This document shows, in pieces, positions 43,401-56,222 of a DNA stretch of 64,000 nt. The position numbers were made by a program, and so were the translations under genes. This DNA is from Casuarius casuarius (Eukaryota > Chordata > Aves > Casuariiformes > Casuariidae), in assembly GCA_003342895.1 (NCBI GenBank), contig PTFA01000339.1, positions 515,340-579,339 of the forward strand. Reading direction: 5' to 3'. The notes beneath the pieces are model-generated. The model did not search any database. It saw only the letters and a program-made list of their open reading frames with translations, and was not told where the DNA came from. Numbering within the stretch: position 1 is the stretch's first letter; each line of letters opens with the position of its first letter.

Positions 43401-45834
43401 GCCTGTGGGCCCAATTTCACTTTCATGCAGCATGAAACCTCTTTTGAATATCAACAAAATTGCGATGCATTTATTCTGGAATTTTTTTTCTGCTCAGCAT
43501 GTATCTTTTTTTAAACTGCTTGAAAACTAAACAAAATGTGTGTATCATTAATGCATTAATCAAATTTACTTAGGATGACATGGTAGGATATGTTTAAAAA
43601 AAAAAAAAACACTTCTCTAAATGTCTTCCCCTTAATGATTGCCTTTTGACTACAAAATCTCTTTCTCCCTAGGTATACTGTTAAGGCTAACCTTTTCCAA
43701 GGAAAGCTTGGTACTAGTGTCCTGCTGAAATTCGGTTTGATCTGACAGCTTCAGTTGCCTGCTCCCCTCTGGGAGCTGCATCTTATGGCTGGAAGCAGCA
43801 CTCCGGAGTACGCCTGTGGTGTGTTTGAAACATATTCGAGGCAAAACTCTCTCGTGGTCCGAAGTCCGAGCTCGGATGTGGACTTAGGCCAGGCAAGCAT
43901 GTCTCTAACTAGGAGGAAGGTGAGCTGGGTTGGGAAAGGTGGATTTGCTGCCTGCCTTCGCAGCACTGTTGTTCAGCCAGGGTTGAGGAGTTGAGTGCAC
44001 AGTCCTTCCAACAAAAGGCCTAATCCTGTACATTGAAAAGGCATTGGGGATTAGATAGCCTGAAATGAGACTCTCCTTAAAACAACTGCTGCATGCTGCA
44101 CCAAAATATAGATACCCTCCATCTCAGGGGTGGGAGGTATCTCAGGGAGCGCAGACAACTCCCTGGTTCGAGGCACCTGCGTTCTTCCCGTCCCGCTGTT
44201 CATCCCTGCTGCACCTCGATCATCTCATCCGGAAAGAGGATTTTAAGGCAGCCGGTGTGAATTGCTCCTCAGAGGTGCTTTTCTTTCTTCCATAATTGGA
44301 GGGAGGCTGTTACGATTAGATTAAAAAGCTGAAGCTGGATGAAATTAATCCCGTGTTTAAATTCATATTCAAAATCACACGTGGGATGGATGGGGGAAGC
44401 TCCATGCATGAGGGTCTGTTCACTGTACGTGTCTCTATTTGAACAATATAGATATATTAAAATAGAAGGATTCCTGCACTGAATCTGTTTACCCCAAACT
44501 GACTTTTTTTCCATGTACCTCCTGCAAATTCTTCTTTATTCTTTGTGGACGTCAGTGTCTGCTGAGAGCTGGTTTGCTCAACTTTAATTCACAAGAGCCA
44601 GCTTGCTGTTGGAGATGAGTGTCACGCTATTTGCATCATATATCCTGTCTAGTCTAAGGAGCCTGCTCTGCCATAAGTGGCATTATGAACTTATGACAAA
44701 TACAAGGAATGAAAGTCTTTCTCAAATGCACTTTCTGGCATGACTTAAATTAGATGAAATTGCTGACATTTTGCTTTTTTCAGATACGTGTCAGTGTCCA
44801 TAGACTTTTGTTTCAAACGATGGAAAGTTATCGAGTTAAATGTTCCCAGAACAACGTATCTGGGGAAATATTAAGTGTATGTTGGGTGAAGGTTACTGCA
44901 GTTTATCTGGATCCTGCGGTACGCACGTTGTAAAGGCAGAAACATGTTCACTCTAACCTTGGGTGGTCTCATGGGATCGCTGAAGGATATCACCATTTTA
45001 AGCACCCTAATTCTGCTTGCAACTTTTTACTCAAACACTACTTTTAATTTGGATGGGCTGAAAATTTCCATTGGAACCAAGATTTCATCACAGGTCACTT
45101 CACTGAACCAAAATATTTCCTTAAAAACAGAAGTGCCAGAAATTATTTGGCGGATTCTTTCATATTTGTGTTAGTAGCTCTGCTTCCGACTAAAACTAAA
45201 TTTAGAATAAATAATGTTTTCTTGTGAAGCGAAAACGGTGCTTTTCGGGAAGCTCAGATCTTGCCTAGTGAGAACTCCCCGGTCAACGGTAAGTCTTGGG
45301 TATTAAACACGCAGCTGGTGAGTGCAGTCTTCCACATCCAAAGCCAGTGAATAATCTAAATATAAAAGTCTGCGTTGTCGGTGCACATGCATAAGTTTGT
45401 CACAGTCTTCATTTATATACTCGGTGCAATTTGGGATGCGATTCCCCTTCTTTCTCCTAAAGCAAGCTCTGAAATGGGCCAGATGCATTGTGCCCTCAAG
45501 TGGCTGTTTGCTGCGTGGAGCTTAGCTCCTACCTACGCTGCAGCCAGCTGAGCGAGGTGAAGTGTCCCCACCGTCCCTCCCGGGATGTTCATGTTTGCAA
45601 CACAGCAAGATAAGACTTCCAAAAGAAAAAAAAAAGTGATTATAAGCCAGCAGTTGTGTCCCACAGGTAGAAAAAGCACCTTGGAAGGGCTGACAGTTGC
45701 CTCAAAAGAATTTGCCAAATGTCGAGTTAGTAGTTTGTCTGAATCCAAAGACTCAATTTCCTCTCTCATATTGCAAACTGCTCTGATTTAAAACTTCTCT
45801 TCTGTGTTAGGAACTGCTGATGAATAAACATTGA

Positions 45835-45925
45835 CATTATCTGAAAATTTAAAGGCCAGTTCCTGCTGTTATTCCAGATTTACACCGGCAAAAGCCTGTT
45901 TAATTCATTTTGAATTTACTCAGTA
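45835..45925. mobile_element. Possible ancient sauropsid repeat fragment
   Basis: GGCCAGTTCCTGCTGTTATT and CCAGATTTACACCGGCAAAA resemble an old repeat with the phrase agatttacaccagtgtaa; a related phrase (AATTGGAGTTACACCAGAGA) occurs near 55877. Diverged; family not assigned. Confidence 0.35.
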
Positions 45926-46639
45926 GTTTACTTATAAAAAAACAATTTGGCCTTTACATTTTTAGTGAGTGAAAATTAACCCCTTTTTAACCTCCACTTG
46001 TTTTTTGTCTGATTGATCAACTAAACCACATCAGTAGCAACACATATGTCCCATTATGCATTCTTATTCAGCAACTAGATTTTCGAGGCATCTTGGTTTG
46101 AATCTAGGTGTTGTGACAACCCCATAATCCCTAGTTCTGGATGTGGTTTTCACTTGAGTTTTCTTTTAGCAAATCAAAGATGTTTTTAAAGCTCACAGGT
46201 TATCCCTAACCTTGTCCTACTGCCAGTTTTGAATCCCAATCCAAGGTAGTCATTGGAAAATGCCCAGGATGCAGGTGTCTGAAATACTGTCTCATCTAGC
46301 TCTAAGGCTGAACGTGGGGTTGCAAAGCGGTAGTTAGGTACCTCTCTAAAACCAGAGTTCAGAACCTGACACCACTTTCTGCATTAAGGTACTACACTGG
46401 AACTGGAATCTTTTGCTCTTTTTTTTTCTTTTTTTCCGTTAAAAGAACAGCTCGATCCTAATCCTTGGACTGGTTGCATGCTCAACTGACAGACACAAGA
46501 TTAAGTGACTCGCCGGTAATCCTTCCTTTTCTACCCATGTTTCCCAGCTAAACAAATTGAACTCTCTAAATCTCTCACTTTTAGGCTTCTCCTCCGCTCT
46601 TCAAATGGTTTTGAGAATAACGTATTCAATCTCTGGTGC

Positions 46640-47790
46640 TTAAACGACTCTTGAAGGATGCAGGCAGAGGCACTGTACGCTGTCTTGCTAGCAAGGAGGT
46701 AAGATCACCCTCCTTGTTCCTGTTTGTTATGCAGCCCAGGATTGCAGTAACCATTTTTGGTACATCACCCGCTCTTGTTGAAATGCTCATCCACTAGGAC
46801 CCTAATGCCCTTTTCTGTTAACCGATATCTAGCGTAACTGCTCTCTTATTTAAAAAATGATCATCCTTGTTTTCTTTCAGTGGGTATCTTTGCATTAAGC
46901 TACGTTAAAGCATTGTTTTGGTGGACTCAGACACTAATGCAATCCATGTTTTTCCCCATCGCTGATGTTCTCGTGTTTATTTGTCAGTCTGCAAACTTCT
47001 GTGCCTGTGCAGATTTTGTCAGCAGCCGTTTTCTGTTTAGGTCTGGATCACAGAGGAAGATATAGACTAGTTGCCAGGCCTGTTTCTGGTCTTTGTAGAG
47101 CTCACTGTAATCACAAACAATTCATCTTGACCCTAACGTGGGAATCATTTTTCAAGACTTTTCTGTTACCTTTAGTATACTTAATGTGTGCTTTTCTAAT
47201 ACTATATCACACTATTTTTCCCCCATGCTGTCATGGAGTACTAAATCAAATGTCTTGCACCGCTCAGATGTATTACGTCTGTGCTGTTGCCTTTATCAAT
47301 GAAGCATTTAATTTCACCAGAAAGGAATTACATTCATATCCTTAAATTCGGCATTGATTATGTCCCCTCAAATTTCATTATTTTGCCTGCAAATAGCTCT
47401 GTAGTTATGAGGAAAAGGTTGAATAGCTGTAAATACTAGTTTTCTTCCAGCCATCTGGAATTTCCTTAGTTTAAGAGTGAATTACTTAAGATCACAGGTC
47501 CAGAGGTGTCTTCTGTCCAGCTCTGGTTTTAGGACCTTTGAACAAATGTTATGTAGGCCTTCTGATTTTAAAATCTCTATTACTAATAGATGTTTAACAT
47601 CATTAGTGGGACTGACAGATACTTTATTCTCGGCTGCTGTAGGAACATCAAACAGTTCTTCCTGTTCTCAGCATTGCACCGGTTTTACTATTTAGAGCTT
47701 ATGCTCAGCCTATGTCGCTGCTGGAGTTTTTTGTTCATTATACTATGTAGTATTGCCAGCCATGAGTTCCTACTGATAATATTTCTTTTT
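46640..47790 (-). mobile_element. Probable ancient CR1/L3-like LINE fragment, antisense
   Basis: GCTCATCCACTAGGACCCTA followed by ATGCCCTTTTCTG matches the CR1 antisense phrase (gtccaccaggacccccaggtccttttctg). Further matches include GATTGCAGTAACCATTTTTG and GGAGTACTAAATCAAATGTC. Coding sense would be on the minus strand. Limits are approximate. Confidence 0.55.
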
Positions 47791-48044
47791 TTACTTTTAT
47801 GACAAATTTATATTGCTTGATATCTAACATCTATCTTTTAAAATTTTAGACAACTCCTTAGCCAGGTTTTCCTTCCACTTTCTCAACAACACTACAAGAA
47901 TAAGTATGTACTAAGGTCTTTTCGTCTCTCCGAAAGGGACTGTTAGCCTCTCTAAGGGACTGAACCAAAATCCAGAGAAAGAATAGTTTGAGCATAAAGT
48001 TTAAACGTTCGTTAGGTCGCATCCTGTCTCTGGCCTAGATTTGC

Positions 48045-48165
48045 AGGATGGCACTGCACGAGTCACTATCTATATCAGGTTTCCCTGTCTTTAAGACAAA
48101 GATAATAGAGGCTGCCTGCCTCTCGGGCTTTGACCGGGTGATTTGTTTCCATCCTAAGACAGCTG
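48045..48165 (+). mobile_element. Possible old MIR/CORE-like SINE fragment
   Basis: CACGAGTCACTATCTATATC, AGGTTTCCCTGTCTTTAAGA and CAAAGATAATAGAGGCTGCC follow the old SINE tail order (caagtcac..cagtttccctatctgtaaaatgggataata..ctgcctcac). Confidence 0.5.
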
Positions 48166-48498
48166 GCATCGCCCTCTGGAGATAATTACTCTCTCTGTTG
48201 GCTAAAGGAGAGGCTGAGATTGCTAGCTCAGAATTGAACGACGCTTGGCTACCTCCGTGTAGTTAAGACCAATCTTACTGCTGGTGGTCGGATGCGTAGC
48301 CAACAGTGCCCATGAGATTTGACAGGAACTGAGCTTTCAGATCTGCTATACTTTGAAGATTTCAGCCTAAAGTTTAAATGCTTTTAGTAACATTTGAAAT
48401 ACAGGGCAGCCACATCTCTGTCTTCTGCTTAGAAGTAGCTTTGGGAGCAGGTTTTGTTTGTGGAAATCGCAGTTAACCTTTTTCTTTTTCTTTTATAG

Positions 48499-48574
48499 TG
48501 GATTTCTCAAAAACATCCAGAAGAGACCTAGAATCCTCAAGCAAATTCTGGCTGCTGGACGCTCCCGATAACAG
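48499..48574 (+). other. GJC1: Candidate GJC1 5' UTR exon
   Basis: A strong acceptor (TTTCTTTTTCTTTTATAG, AG at 48497-48498) and an ACAG/gtgata donor at 48575 bracket 76 bp that end 140 bp before the coding exon's own acceptor. Connexin genes often have one or two untranslated 5' exons. No transcript is available to confirm it. Confidence 0.45.
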
Positions 48575-48714
48575 GTGATACTATAAAAATGGCTGTGTGA
48601 AGGTTGTAAAATTTTTCAAGAACTTTCTAAGTCTCTTGATTGAATGCTTGCAATATTTAGATTAAAGCTGATAAACTCATAAATATTTGAGTTTTTTGTT
48701 TGTTTGTTTTTAAG

Positions 48715-48733
48715 ATAAAATTATTTGACCACC
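48715..48733 (+). other. GJC1: GJC1 coding exon, untranslated lead
   Basis: The acceptor GTTTGTTTTTAAG ends at 48714, leaving 19 untranslated bases before the ATG, with the ACCACC Kozak context inside them. Confidence 0.6.
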
Positions 48734-49915
48734 ATGAGTTGGAGTTTTTTGACCCGTCTGTTAGAGGAGATCCACAATCACTCAACCTTTGTTGGCAAAA
48801 TCTGGCTGACAGTGCTGATTGTATTTCGGATTGTCCTAACTGCTGTGGGAGGAGAATCCATTTACTATGATGAACAAAGCAAGTTTGTGTGCAACACGGA
48901 GCAGCCTGGCTGTGAGAATGTTTGTTACGATGCTTTTGCTCCTCTTTCACATGTGAGATTTTGGGTGTTTCAGATCATTCTTGTAGCCACTCCATCTGTG
49001 ATGTATTTAGGCTACGCAATTCATAAAATTGCCCGGATGGTGGAACACAGCGAAGCTGACAGAAGAATCAGAAGCAAAAGTTTCTCGATGCGCTGGAAAC
49101 AACACCGTGGCTTAGAGGAAACCGAGGAGGATCATGAGGAAGACCCGATGATGTACCCAGAAATAGAGCTGGAAAGTGAGCGGGAGAACAAAGAGCAGCA
49201 GGCCCCTGCCAAAGCGAAGCATGATGGCAGGCGGCGGATTCGTGAAGACGGACTCATGAAAATTTATGTGCTGCAGCTTCTTGCAAGGACTACGTTTGAA
49301 ATTGGTTTTCTTGTGGGTCAGTATTTTTTGTACGGTTTTGAGGTCAGCCCCGTATTTGTGTGTAGCCGGAAGCCGTGCCCGCACAAGATAGATTGTTTTA
49401 TTTCAAGGCCAACCGAAAAGACCATTTTCCTACTAATAATGTATGGTGTGAGCTGTCTGTGTTTGCTTTTGAATGTTTGGGAGATGCTCCATTTGGGATT
49501 TGGCACAATCCGGGACACGTTAAACAACAAAAGAAGAGAGCTGGAAGACTCTGGTACCTATAACTACCCTTTTACTTGGAACACACCATCTGCTCCTCCT
49601 GGCTATAACATTGCGGTCAAGCCAGATCAAATCCAGTATACTGAATTGTCCAATGCCAAAATGGCCTACAAACAGAACAAAGCCAATATAGCTCAGGAAC
49701 AGCAGTATGGAAGCAACGAAGAGAACATTCCAGCCGACCTTGAAAATCTGCAGAGGGAAATTAAAGTGGCTCAGGAACGCCTGGACCTTGCGATCCAGGC
49801 TTATAACAACCAAAACAATCCCAGCGGTTCCAGAGAGAAGAAGTCCAAAGCAGGCTCAAACAAAAGCAGTGCCAGTAGCAAATCAGGAGACGGGAAGAAC
49901 TCTGTCTGGATTTGA
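48734..49915 (+). CDS. GJC1: GJC1, gap junction gamma-1 protein (connexin 45)
   Basis: Connexin 45 forms plasma-membrane gap-junction channels in heart conduction tissue, vascular smooth muscle and neurons. The 393-residue frame is uninterrupted, as usual for connexins. It shows four membrane segments (about 20-40, 76-98, 177-200, 229-252). Extracellular loop 1 has C53, C60, C64 (CX6CX3C) and loop 2 has C210, C215, C221 (CX4CX5C). The long acidic and basic cytoplasmic loop (105-175) is typical of Cx45. The Ser/Lys-rich tail ends in SVWI, the PDZ ligand used to bind ZO-1. The start is the ATG in ACCACCATGA at 48734; an upstream in-frame TTG at 48725 is not a start. An acceptor after a T-rich tract (AG 48713-48714) places the start of this exon at 48715. 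Human Cx45 has 396 residues. No broken motif was seen. Confidence 0.98.
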   Translation: MSWSFLTRLLEEIHNHSTFVGKIWLTVLIVFRIVLTAVGGESIYYDEQSKFVCNTEQPGCENVCYDAFAPLSHVRFWVFQIILVATPSVMYLGYAIHKIARMVEHSEADRRIRSKSFSMRWKQHRGLEETEEDHEEDPMMYPEIELESERENKEQQAPAKAKHDGRRRIREDGLMKIYVLQLLARTTFEIGFLVGQYFLYGFEVSPVFVCSRKPCPHKIDCFISRPTEKTIFLLIMYGVSCLCLLLNVWEMLHLGFGTIRDTLNNKRRELEDSGTYNYPFTWNTPSAPPGYNIAVKPDQIQYTELSNAKMAYKQNKANIAQEQQYGSNEENIPADLENLQREIKVAQERLDLAIQAYNNQNNPSGSREKKSKAGSNKSSASSKSGDGKNSVWI

Positions 49916-52720
49916 TGTTGGTTGAGTTTAAATATTGTGTTTTTCTCCTAGTTTATCATAACCAGCAACCCCTTGAGTAATTGCTTCTACTGAGTAAATA
50001 TTTGGCTCTGCTTATTTTCAGGGATACGTTGGCTAGCGATCCAGGCTCTCAGAAAGTGTTTATACACATATTCTAAGATTATAGAACTTTATTCTTCTGT
50101 CTTCCAAGTCAGGAGACAAATAAGTATATTTAAATCATTCTCTTTGAACGGTTTATGCTGTATGTACAGTATTATAGTACATTTATTATGCACAACTTTT
50201 GTATTTGTACACTGGATCTCTGAAGTTACACTTTTTATATTAATGAAGAGAGAACGGTAGGTAGCTGTTAGCATTTTGTTAGTTTTATTACTGTGGTCTG
50301 CAGGTTCGTTGTTGGTTTTTTTTTGTTTTGTTTTAAATGTAAAACTTTCTATGCTGCATTTCAAAAGTGCCTCAAACACACCACGGAAGATTCTTTGGCT
50401 ATCACTTAGCAGCAGAGCAGTGAAAGATTCGGAGGATATCTGTTAATGGTGCTGCTGACTGTACTTTTACAAAAAATGATGTGCTACTTAAAAACAGAAG
50501 AATCATACTATGGTTAGTAAGTGCTACCGTTTTTTTTTTTTTTACCCTATGGAAAATTACTTAGGGAAAAATGCATGTGTATTAAATGCTTGTGTTCAGA
50601 GCAAGATTGCTGCCATAGCACAGAGTGGGGTCAGACCTCCCTGTGAGCTTTATTCAACAGGAGGGAACAGAAACTTCATCTCCTGTAAAATATTCAAAAA
50701 AAGTAAACAGAAATTTACTGTGTTCAGTAATTCCACATATTTATGTAATATCTATGGAAAGATATGTTTTTGAGGTCTGTTATTATATAACACCCCACCC
50801 CTGAGGGCATTAAATTGTTACAATACCTTTTGGATAACAAATTTCTGTCTTTTCAAAGTAATCTGGTTAGATGGAGTCATGGTAATTTTTTTCCCGTGCT
50901 TTACATTCAAGGAGTAACCTTCCTCCCCCCCCGCACCCAGCACACACGCATGCTGTCTACAAGAGTTTTTACAAAGCAGTTGCTGAATATAAATGATAAT
51001 GCCTTATTCCAAACCCTCTTCCTTCCATTATGTCCGAGGAATTAAGTTCAGACAGAGCAATATGTATAATTTAGATTTCTGCTTGAGAGACCAGTCAGAT
51101 TTGGCATTCTGTGGTTTTGGCATTAAACTTGAATTTATAATTAGAAAAAGGAGAACGCGGTATTTACTGCCTTTGGCGGTGTCTTTTTGGCAAGGACAAG
51201 CATTAATGTTTGAGAGATGCTGATAAATCTGTATGCTTTTTTGCTACTATGTATAATGTAGTCAGGAGCTTGCTCTGTTTTCCCTTTTGTTAGGTTTTAG
51301 CCCATTTCATATATGGGGAGGGGGTGGTTTCAAGCGGGAGGGGAACTGTTGTGTTTCGAGGCTACCTCAATCTTTACCGCCCTCGTTACAGTCTGCTCAG
51401 GAGCAGGATTGAGACGTAAGGCTACGTAGAAGAGCACATGTAAACCTGTTCTCCAGTTCTGTTCTGCAGAGCATCTAAGTGTAGGCTTTACGTTGAATTT
51501 AAAGTAAGGAGATATGAGTTACCCCATGGGAACTGCAAGCATGTGCTCGTATCCCTTTACTTTACCCAAGCACTTGCTGAAAACAGGTTTTGCTGAATTG
51601 TTTTCATGGTCTGTTTTCACTTTGGGACCCCAGACAGTCTTGAGTGTCCAAGCGTAGTTGTGTTTTGGAAGCAAACTTGCTCCTTGTTCTGCCAATACCT
51701 TCTTCCCCCTGTTCTGGGAAAGGAGCAACCTCACAATTTCACACGTGACAGCTTTGGGGTGGTCTTTTTCTCTTAACTGATAAAAATACTAAGTATGTAG
51801 CCAGCTTTGAAAGCTTAAGTGGACTCGCAGGCTGAGACAGCTAGCCGGTGGGATGAGCGTTGTGGGGTGAGAGAGTTTAGTGGTGTTCCCTTAGTTAAAC
51901 AGGAGGGTGAAGAGAAGTACGCTGCCTGGGGACGGGCAGAGAGGCTTTGCCCGTGGAAAGATGCGAGTGTGTGGGAGAAGCTGGGTGAAAAACATGTTGT
52001 CTGAAAGTACTAGAGAAAGACATTTGGAGCCTGGAGATAAACACTGATGCATGGCTACAATCCGCTCATTATCCCCAAACACTGCGGCTCAGTTGTTCTT
52101 TTCAGCTTCCCAAAAGGGTTGTGTTGCTTTTAACCCCATGTGATGATTTTGAATGCCCTTCAATCAGCTGAATTGCAAGAAGTTAGAATTCTTTTTCCCC
52201 TTGCTGCTCCCTTCACGAACTGTATCAATGCAGCAGTTTCTTGTTAATAGCTTAAATCACCTTTGCAATCAGTTCATCACAGCTGCTTCACCTGCTATTT
52301 GTATTAGCCCTTTCCTGATTAATAATCTAAACCATTACCTGCATAAAGCTACTGTCTCAGGTCAGCCCTGTGAGCTTTTGTCCAGACTGGTAAATAATTC
52401 CATTAGTGACCAGAGTATTTAGGATATTCCACTCCCAGTGCCAAATTCACTCCAAAAAAGTAATGGGACTGTTTTTGTTATCATTTCATTTTAATTGTGT
52501 AAAAAGGTGCACATTTTCTTTGAAACTGAGTGTTTATTATTAGTAGCGGATGTCTGTTAAAGCTCTAAATGTTCATGTCTGTGACTGTATTCAGTTTCAA
52601 AGTATTGGGCTTGTTTTTTTTTTTCCTTTTGAAGAAATGATACATGCATTACTTTAAAATGCTCTCCTGCTTTGGCTTAAGTTTAGGCCATTCTGAAATA
52701 AACATTCAGAACAGACTTTT
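49916..52720 (+). other. GJC1: GJC1 3' UTR, probable
   Basis: AT-rich sequence with no open frame of interest follows the TGA at 49913-49915. The first good AATAAA is at 52697-52702 and another at 52952-52957. A 3' UTR of about 2.8-3.0 kb is plausible for GJC1. The exact end is inferred from signals only. Confidence 0.5.
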
Positions 52721-53574
52721 TTAAAAAAATACTGAACGTAACTTGTATTTGTGTCATTCTCTGGTTTTGGATGCAGTTTGGAAGAATATCTATTAAATCC
52801 AGTGGATTACTGAAAAATCCACTCTGAATGAGATGGCTTGTTTTCCAGCAATAGAATATGCGCTGAATATGTGAGTGGGGGGAGCGGGATATTTAATGAT
52901 TTGTCTTACACAACAACTTGGAATTTTTATATATTTGACCTTGTTTACTCTAATAAAGAGTTAGTTAGAAATCGACTGTGCTGTTTTGCATGTGAATTGC
53001 TCTTCCGTGACAAGAACGATTGCATTAAAAAAAGAGAAATCCAAACTTTGGGAGTCAGACCTTGACAAGGGTACCGCTCATCAGAACGTTTTATCACTGA
53101 AATCTGCATTTATGCATATGAATGAGCATGCTGATATTGTCCAGTGAACTGTGCCGCATTAGCTGGCCTAATTTAGCTGCGATTTTCGAAGGAACATAAG
53201 GGAGCTGGCTGCCCAGCTCCTTTTAAAAATTGCAGCTGAATGGCTGTCTGTTTTGCGGCCACAAAAGATGGCTTTTGTCAGTGTCCCATGTTTTCCCCTC
53301 ATTTAAAATTTTGCTTCAAAAATGGAAATATGCGTAAGGAGGCATTAACTGGTTTGCCATGTCATGCAGCTCTGAGAAAGCCAAAAGTGAAATGGGTTTG
53401 GTGGGAAGAAGTTCGAATGAAAGGCTGTTTGTCCTTAGCAGTGTCTGTATAGACCTCTCCCCTCTGTCTCAAAGAGGAAAAACCCAACGCTATAGGCAAG
53501 GACTGTATTGCTTCTGGCTGCAGAGTATGTTTTGTTCCGAACCCCTGCTCTGACCGCAATAGCAGAACTCGTAG

Positions 53575-53670
53575 TTATCTTTAAGCATGTGGTTATCTCG
53601 GCATGAGTCAATGCAACCAGCTACGGGCATCCAGTTAAGCATGTGCTTAAGTGTTTTAAAGTGTAGAACC
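53575..53670. mobile_element. Ancient interspersed repeat, sister of the 33.0-kb copy
   Basis: TTTAAGCATGTGGTTATCTC and AGTTAAGCATGTGCTTAAGT, then GTTTTAAAGTGTAG, follow the same old repeat layout as 32925-33080, sharing GCATGTGCTTAA. Confidence 0.5.
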
Positions 53671-54029
53671 CTTCATTTGGCAACAAATTTGCAGGCAGAA
53701 ATTCTGAAATGCTTCAGGCGTTTTAACCCTAACTGAAAAAGGGAATGTTTGTGGCGTCCTTTCCTTGTGAAATCTGTTTGCTGGGAAACCGTCTATTAGA
53801 AACTGTTGTGTGATGGCTGTGTTAGATCTTGTGATCAAAACCCAGGAAAATCGGGAGGTCTAAACCTGGATCTTAGGCAGTCGCCCCAGGCTTGTTTCAG
53901 TTGCCATTTGAGATGTCCTGGGGTGTTTTGTGTGGCCTCCGGCTGCTGCTCCAAAAGGACACGTCTTCCAAAGGTCTCGTGTCACATCTGCTAGCCCTGT
54001 GCGGATGCCTCGAGTACCTCAAGGCCTCT

Positions 54030-54165
54030 CAGAGGGTCCGATACACCTACACGTGGGCAACTGAATCGATCCTGTGTGTCTCCTGGCAGATCCCTTAACA
54101 TTTCCACCTTGTCTTCCTTTGCTATAAAGTGAATACAACCTGCTTCCTAATGGGTATTGCGAGTA
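54030..54165 (+). mobile_element. Possible old MIR/CORE-like SINE fragment
   Basis: CCTTAACATTTCCACCTTGT, CTTCCTTTGCTATAAAGTGA and ATACAACCTGCTTCCTAATG match the tail order of an old SINE (cttaacctctctgtgcctcagtttcc..ctgtaaaatggg..taatacctgcctc). Confidence 0.45.
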
Positions 54166-56146
54166 TAAATTATAGTTTTACTGTTGGAAGAAAAGGTTAG
54201 GAGGTGTTAATATTAGGTTAGCAATAAGCGTTCCAGCTTTTAATTTAGTTACAGCCTTGTAGCAACTATGCAATTGTCGTTGTAGCACCATTTGTTAATA
54301 ATTCAAGAATTCCTGCAATCAGGTGCCTGACTTGCCAGTTATGGGATTGCTTGCAGAAAGAGCTGTGGATTGAGATGCTCACCTTTGCTCTCGTAGCATT
54401 CGCGGAGTGCTTAATTCCCGTGAATCCAACGTGCTGTGCTTTGCACATTGTGCAGTTACCGTGAAACAGTTCCTGAAAGACAGATCTGTAAGTGTGAGCT
54501 AAATGATGTTTTGCTGTTAATGGTGTAACTATACCTAATCCACCTCACTACAGCAACGCAGAAAGGAGCGCTGGGGCTTCAGCTGTGCTCCTCCAGGGCT
54601 TGCCGTTCATTTTTTCTGTATCAGTGGAAATTTAAAATACCGGTTTATCATAGCTTGGAAAATGGCATTCTGCTTTCTATGGAGTGATATTGCTGTCGTA
54701 TAAATTCCGTGTTGATGGATTAAAAAAAATCCATGCCTTCAAAGGGGGATTTTAAGGCCTGTGATTAATGCTGATCAGCAGCAGGCTATAAGTTTCTACA
54801 GTTTGGATTTTGCCCCCTCCCCCCTTTATTTTTCTCTTAGTTGAGGTGTCCTGGCAAAACATGTTTCGTTTGCTGACCGTGGATCCAAGCTTGCTGCTTC
54901 CCCAGGAGCAGGATTGAGACCACCATGGCTGCATCTCAACCCACTTATGGTCTCACGCCGCACCGTGCTCCCTAGTGTTTCTACACCTGACCGCTGTTCA
55001 GAGCACACCGATTTCGGTCTGCCTTGTGGGCCTGGATTTCCTTTAGATGGAAATCAGGTATTGCAGAGAAGTTGGAGTTGCATACGCAGTTTCTCTAATT
55101 CAGAGCCACATGGCCACAGCACGTACCCAGCAGACCTACGTATCTCTTGCAACACGCTTTGCCAGGAGATTAGTCTTGGTATTCAAATAGAAGTTATGGT
55201 CCAGATCTTGGGTGGTGAATGAGATCTTGTAAGCCAGCAAATAAACTAATAGTTCAGCTTTGGGTAAGTATTGAGGAACACAGAAATAGTTCATGATGCT
55301 AACTTCTAAGCTTTTGTTTTGCCTTTATGTAAATCCATGTCGGGACTTAGGCAAGTTAATTTTTCTCTCTGAGTATTCCTTATCCCTGGAAATTCAGCAC
55401 TTGTCTTAATGAATGTTCATCAAATCTAAGTATGTTTCAGGAGATTTATTCTAGGCTTTATACATCTTTTCCTGTAAACCTGAAATCCACTAAAAAACCA
55501 CTATCCAAAACCTTTTCAAAAATCCTGTTCTGCATGGAAAATATTTTTGGTAATACGTTGATATTCCCATAAATACTTATTGTATATCAGTATTTCTGAA
55601 GTTACCTCGTCACCTTTGGCTGTTATTCTCCTTGATTTTTTGTGCAGGGAAGAAGGTAAGGAGATTTGACCCATGGTGTGTGAGTTTGATGATTGCAAGC
55701 TCTGAAACAAAATTTCTCTCTCGTTTTATATTGCCAATAGCAATATTCTTTTTTTTTTTCTCTCGGGTGCTGGTATAGCTATATGGAGTGGTTTTTCTTG
55801 CTGCATGTATTCTTGTCTTATACAAGAAGTTAAGACTTAATGCACCAGATTTATCTTTGGAGTGTTTGCATTAATTGGAGTTACACCAGAGATCACAGTA
55901 AACACACCGGTGTGTGCACTGGTGAAAAGTTTTATGCAAAGTATGAATTTACAAAGAGGAGTTTTCTGTGGGACTTGTGCGTATTTCCTGGCCAGCAGCC
56001 TAAACGGTGTTAAAAGTCTGGGGAGGCCTTTGAGCCTTCTTGGATGTTAAATGCAAACAGCTATTACGTGAGTGGTTTTAAAAGGAGGGAGAAGAGACCC
56101 ATGAAGACCCCCTAACCACTGCTCAGATCAGCTCGACTCCAGAGAA

Positions 56147-56222
56147 CCTGCTCAAAGGAGAAGCAGCAGCACCAGGAGAGAGGCTGCAGCAGGAGAAAAA
56201 GCAGCACCAGGAGACACACTGC
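56147..56222 (+). repeat. Imperfect tandem duplication, CAG/GGA-rich
   Basis: AGAAGCAGCAGCACCAGGAG and AGAAAAAGCAGCACCAGGAG are two related copies about 40 bp apart. Confidence 0.7.

Larger units (their letters stand above)
27000..48498 (+). other. Presumed first intron of GJC1, no gene recognised
   Basis: About 21.5 kb of mostly AT-rich sequence between the CpG island and the first likely GJC1 untranslated exon. All open frames are short and match nothing I know. It holds several transposon remains (listed separately), a (CA)n tract, poly-A and poly-C runs, and a palindrome-rich AT segment near 43.3 kb. A long 5' intron is normal for connexin genes, whose coding region is usually uninterrupted. 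Intron status depends on the inferred promoter position. Confidence 0.5.

Noticed and set aside
48725..48733. TTG as an upstream start for connexin 45
   Set aside because: Connexin 45 begins [10 protein letters not shown]; the ATG at 48734 has an ideal Kozak context.
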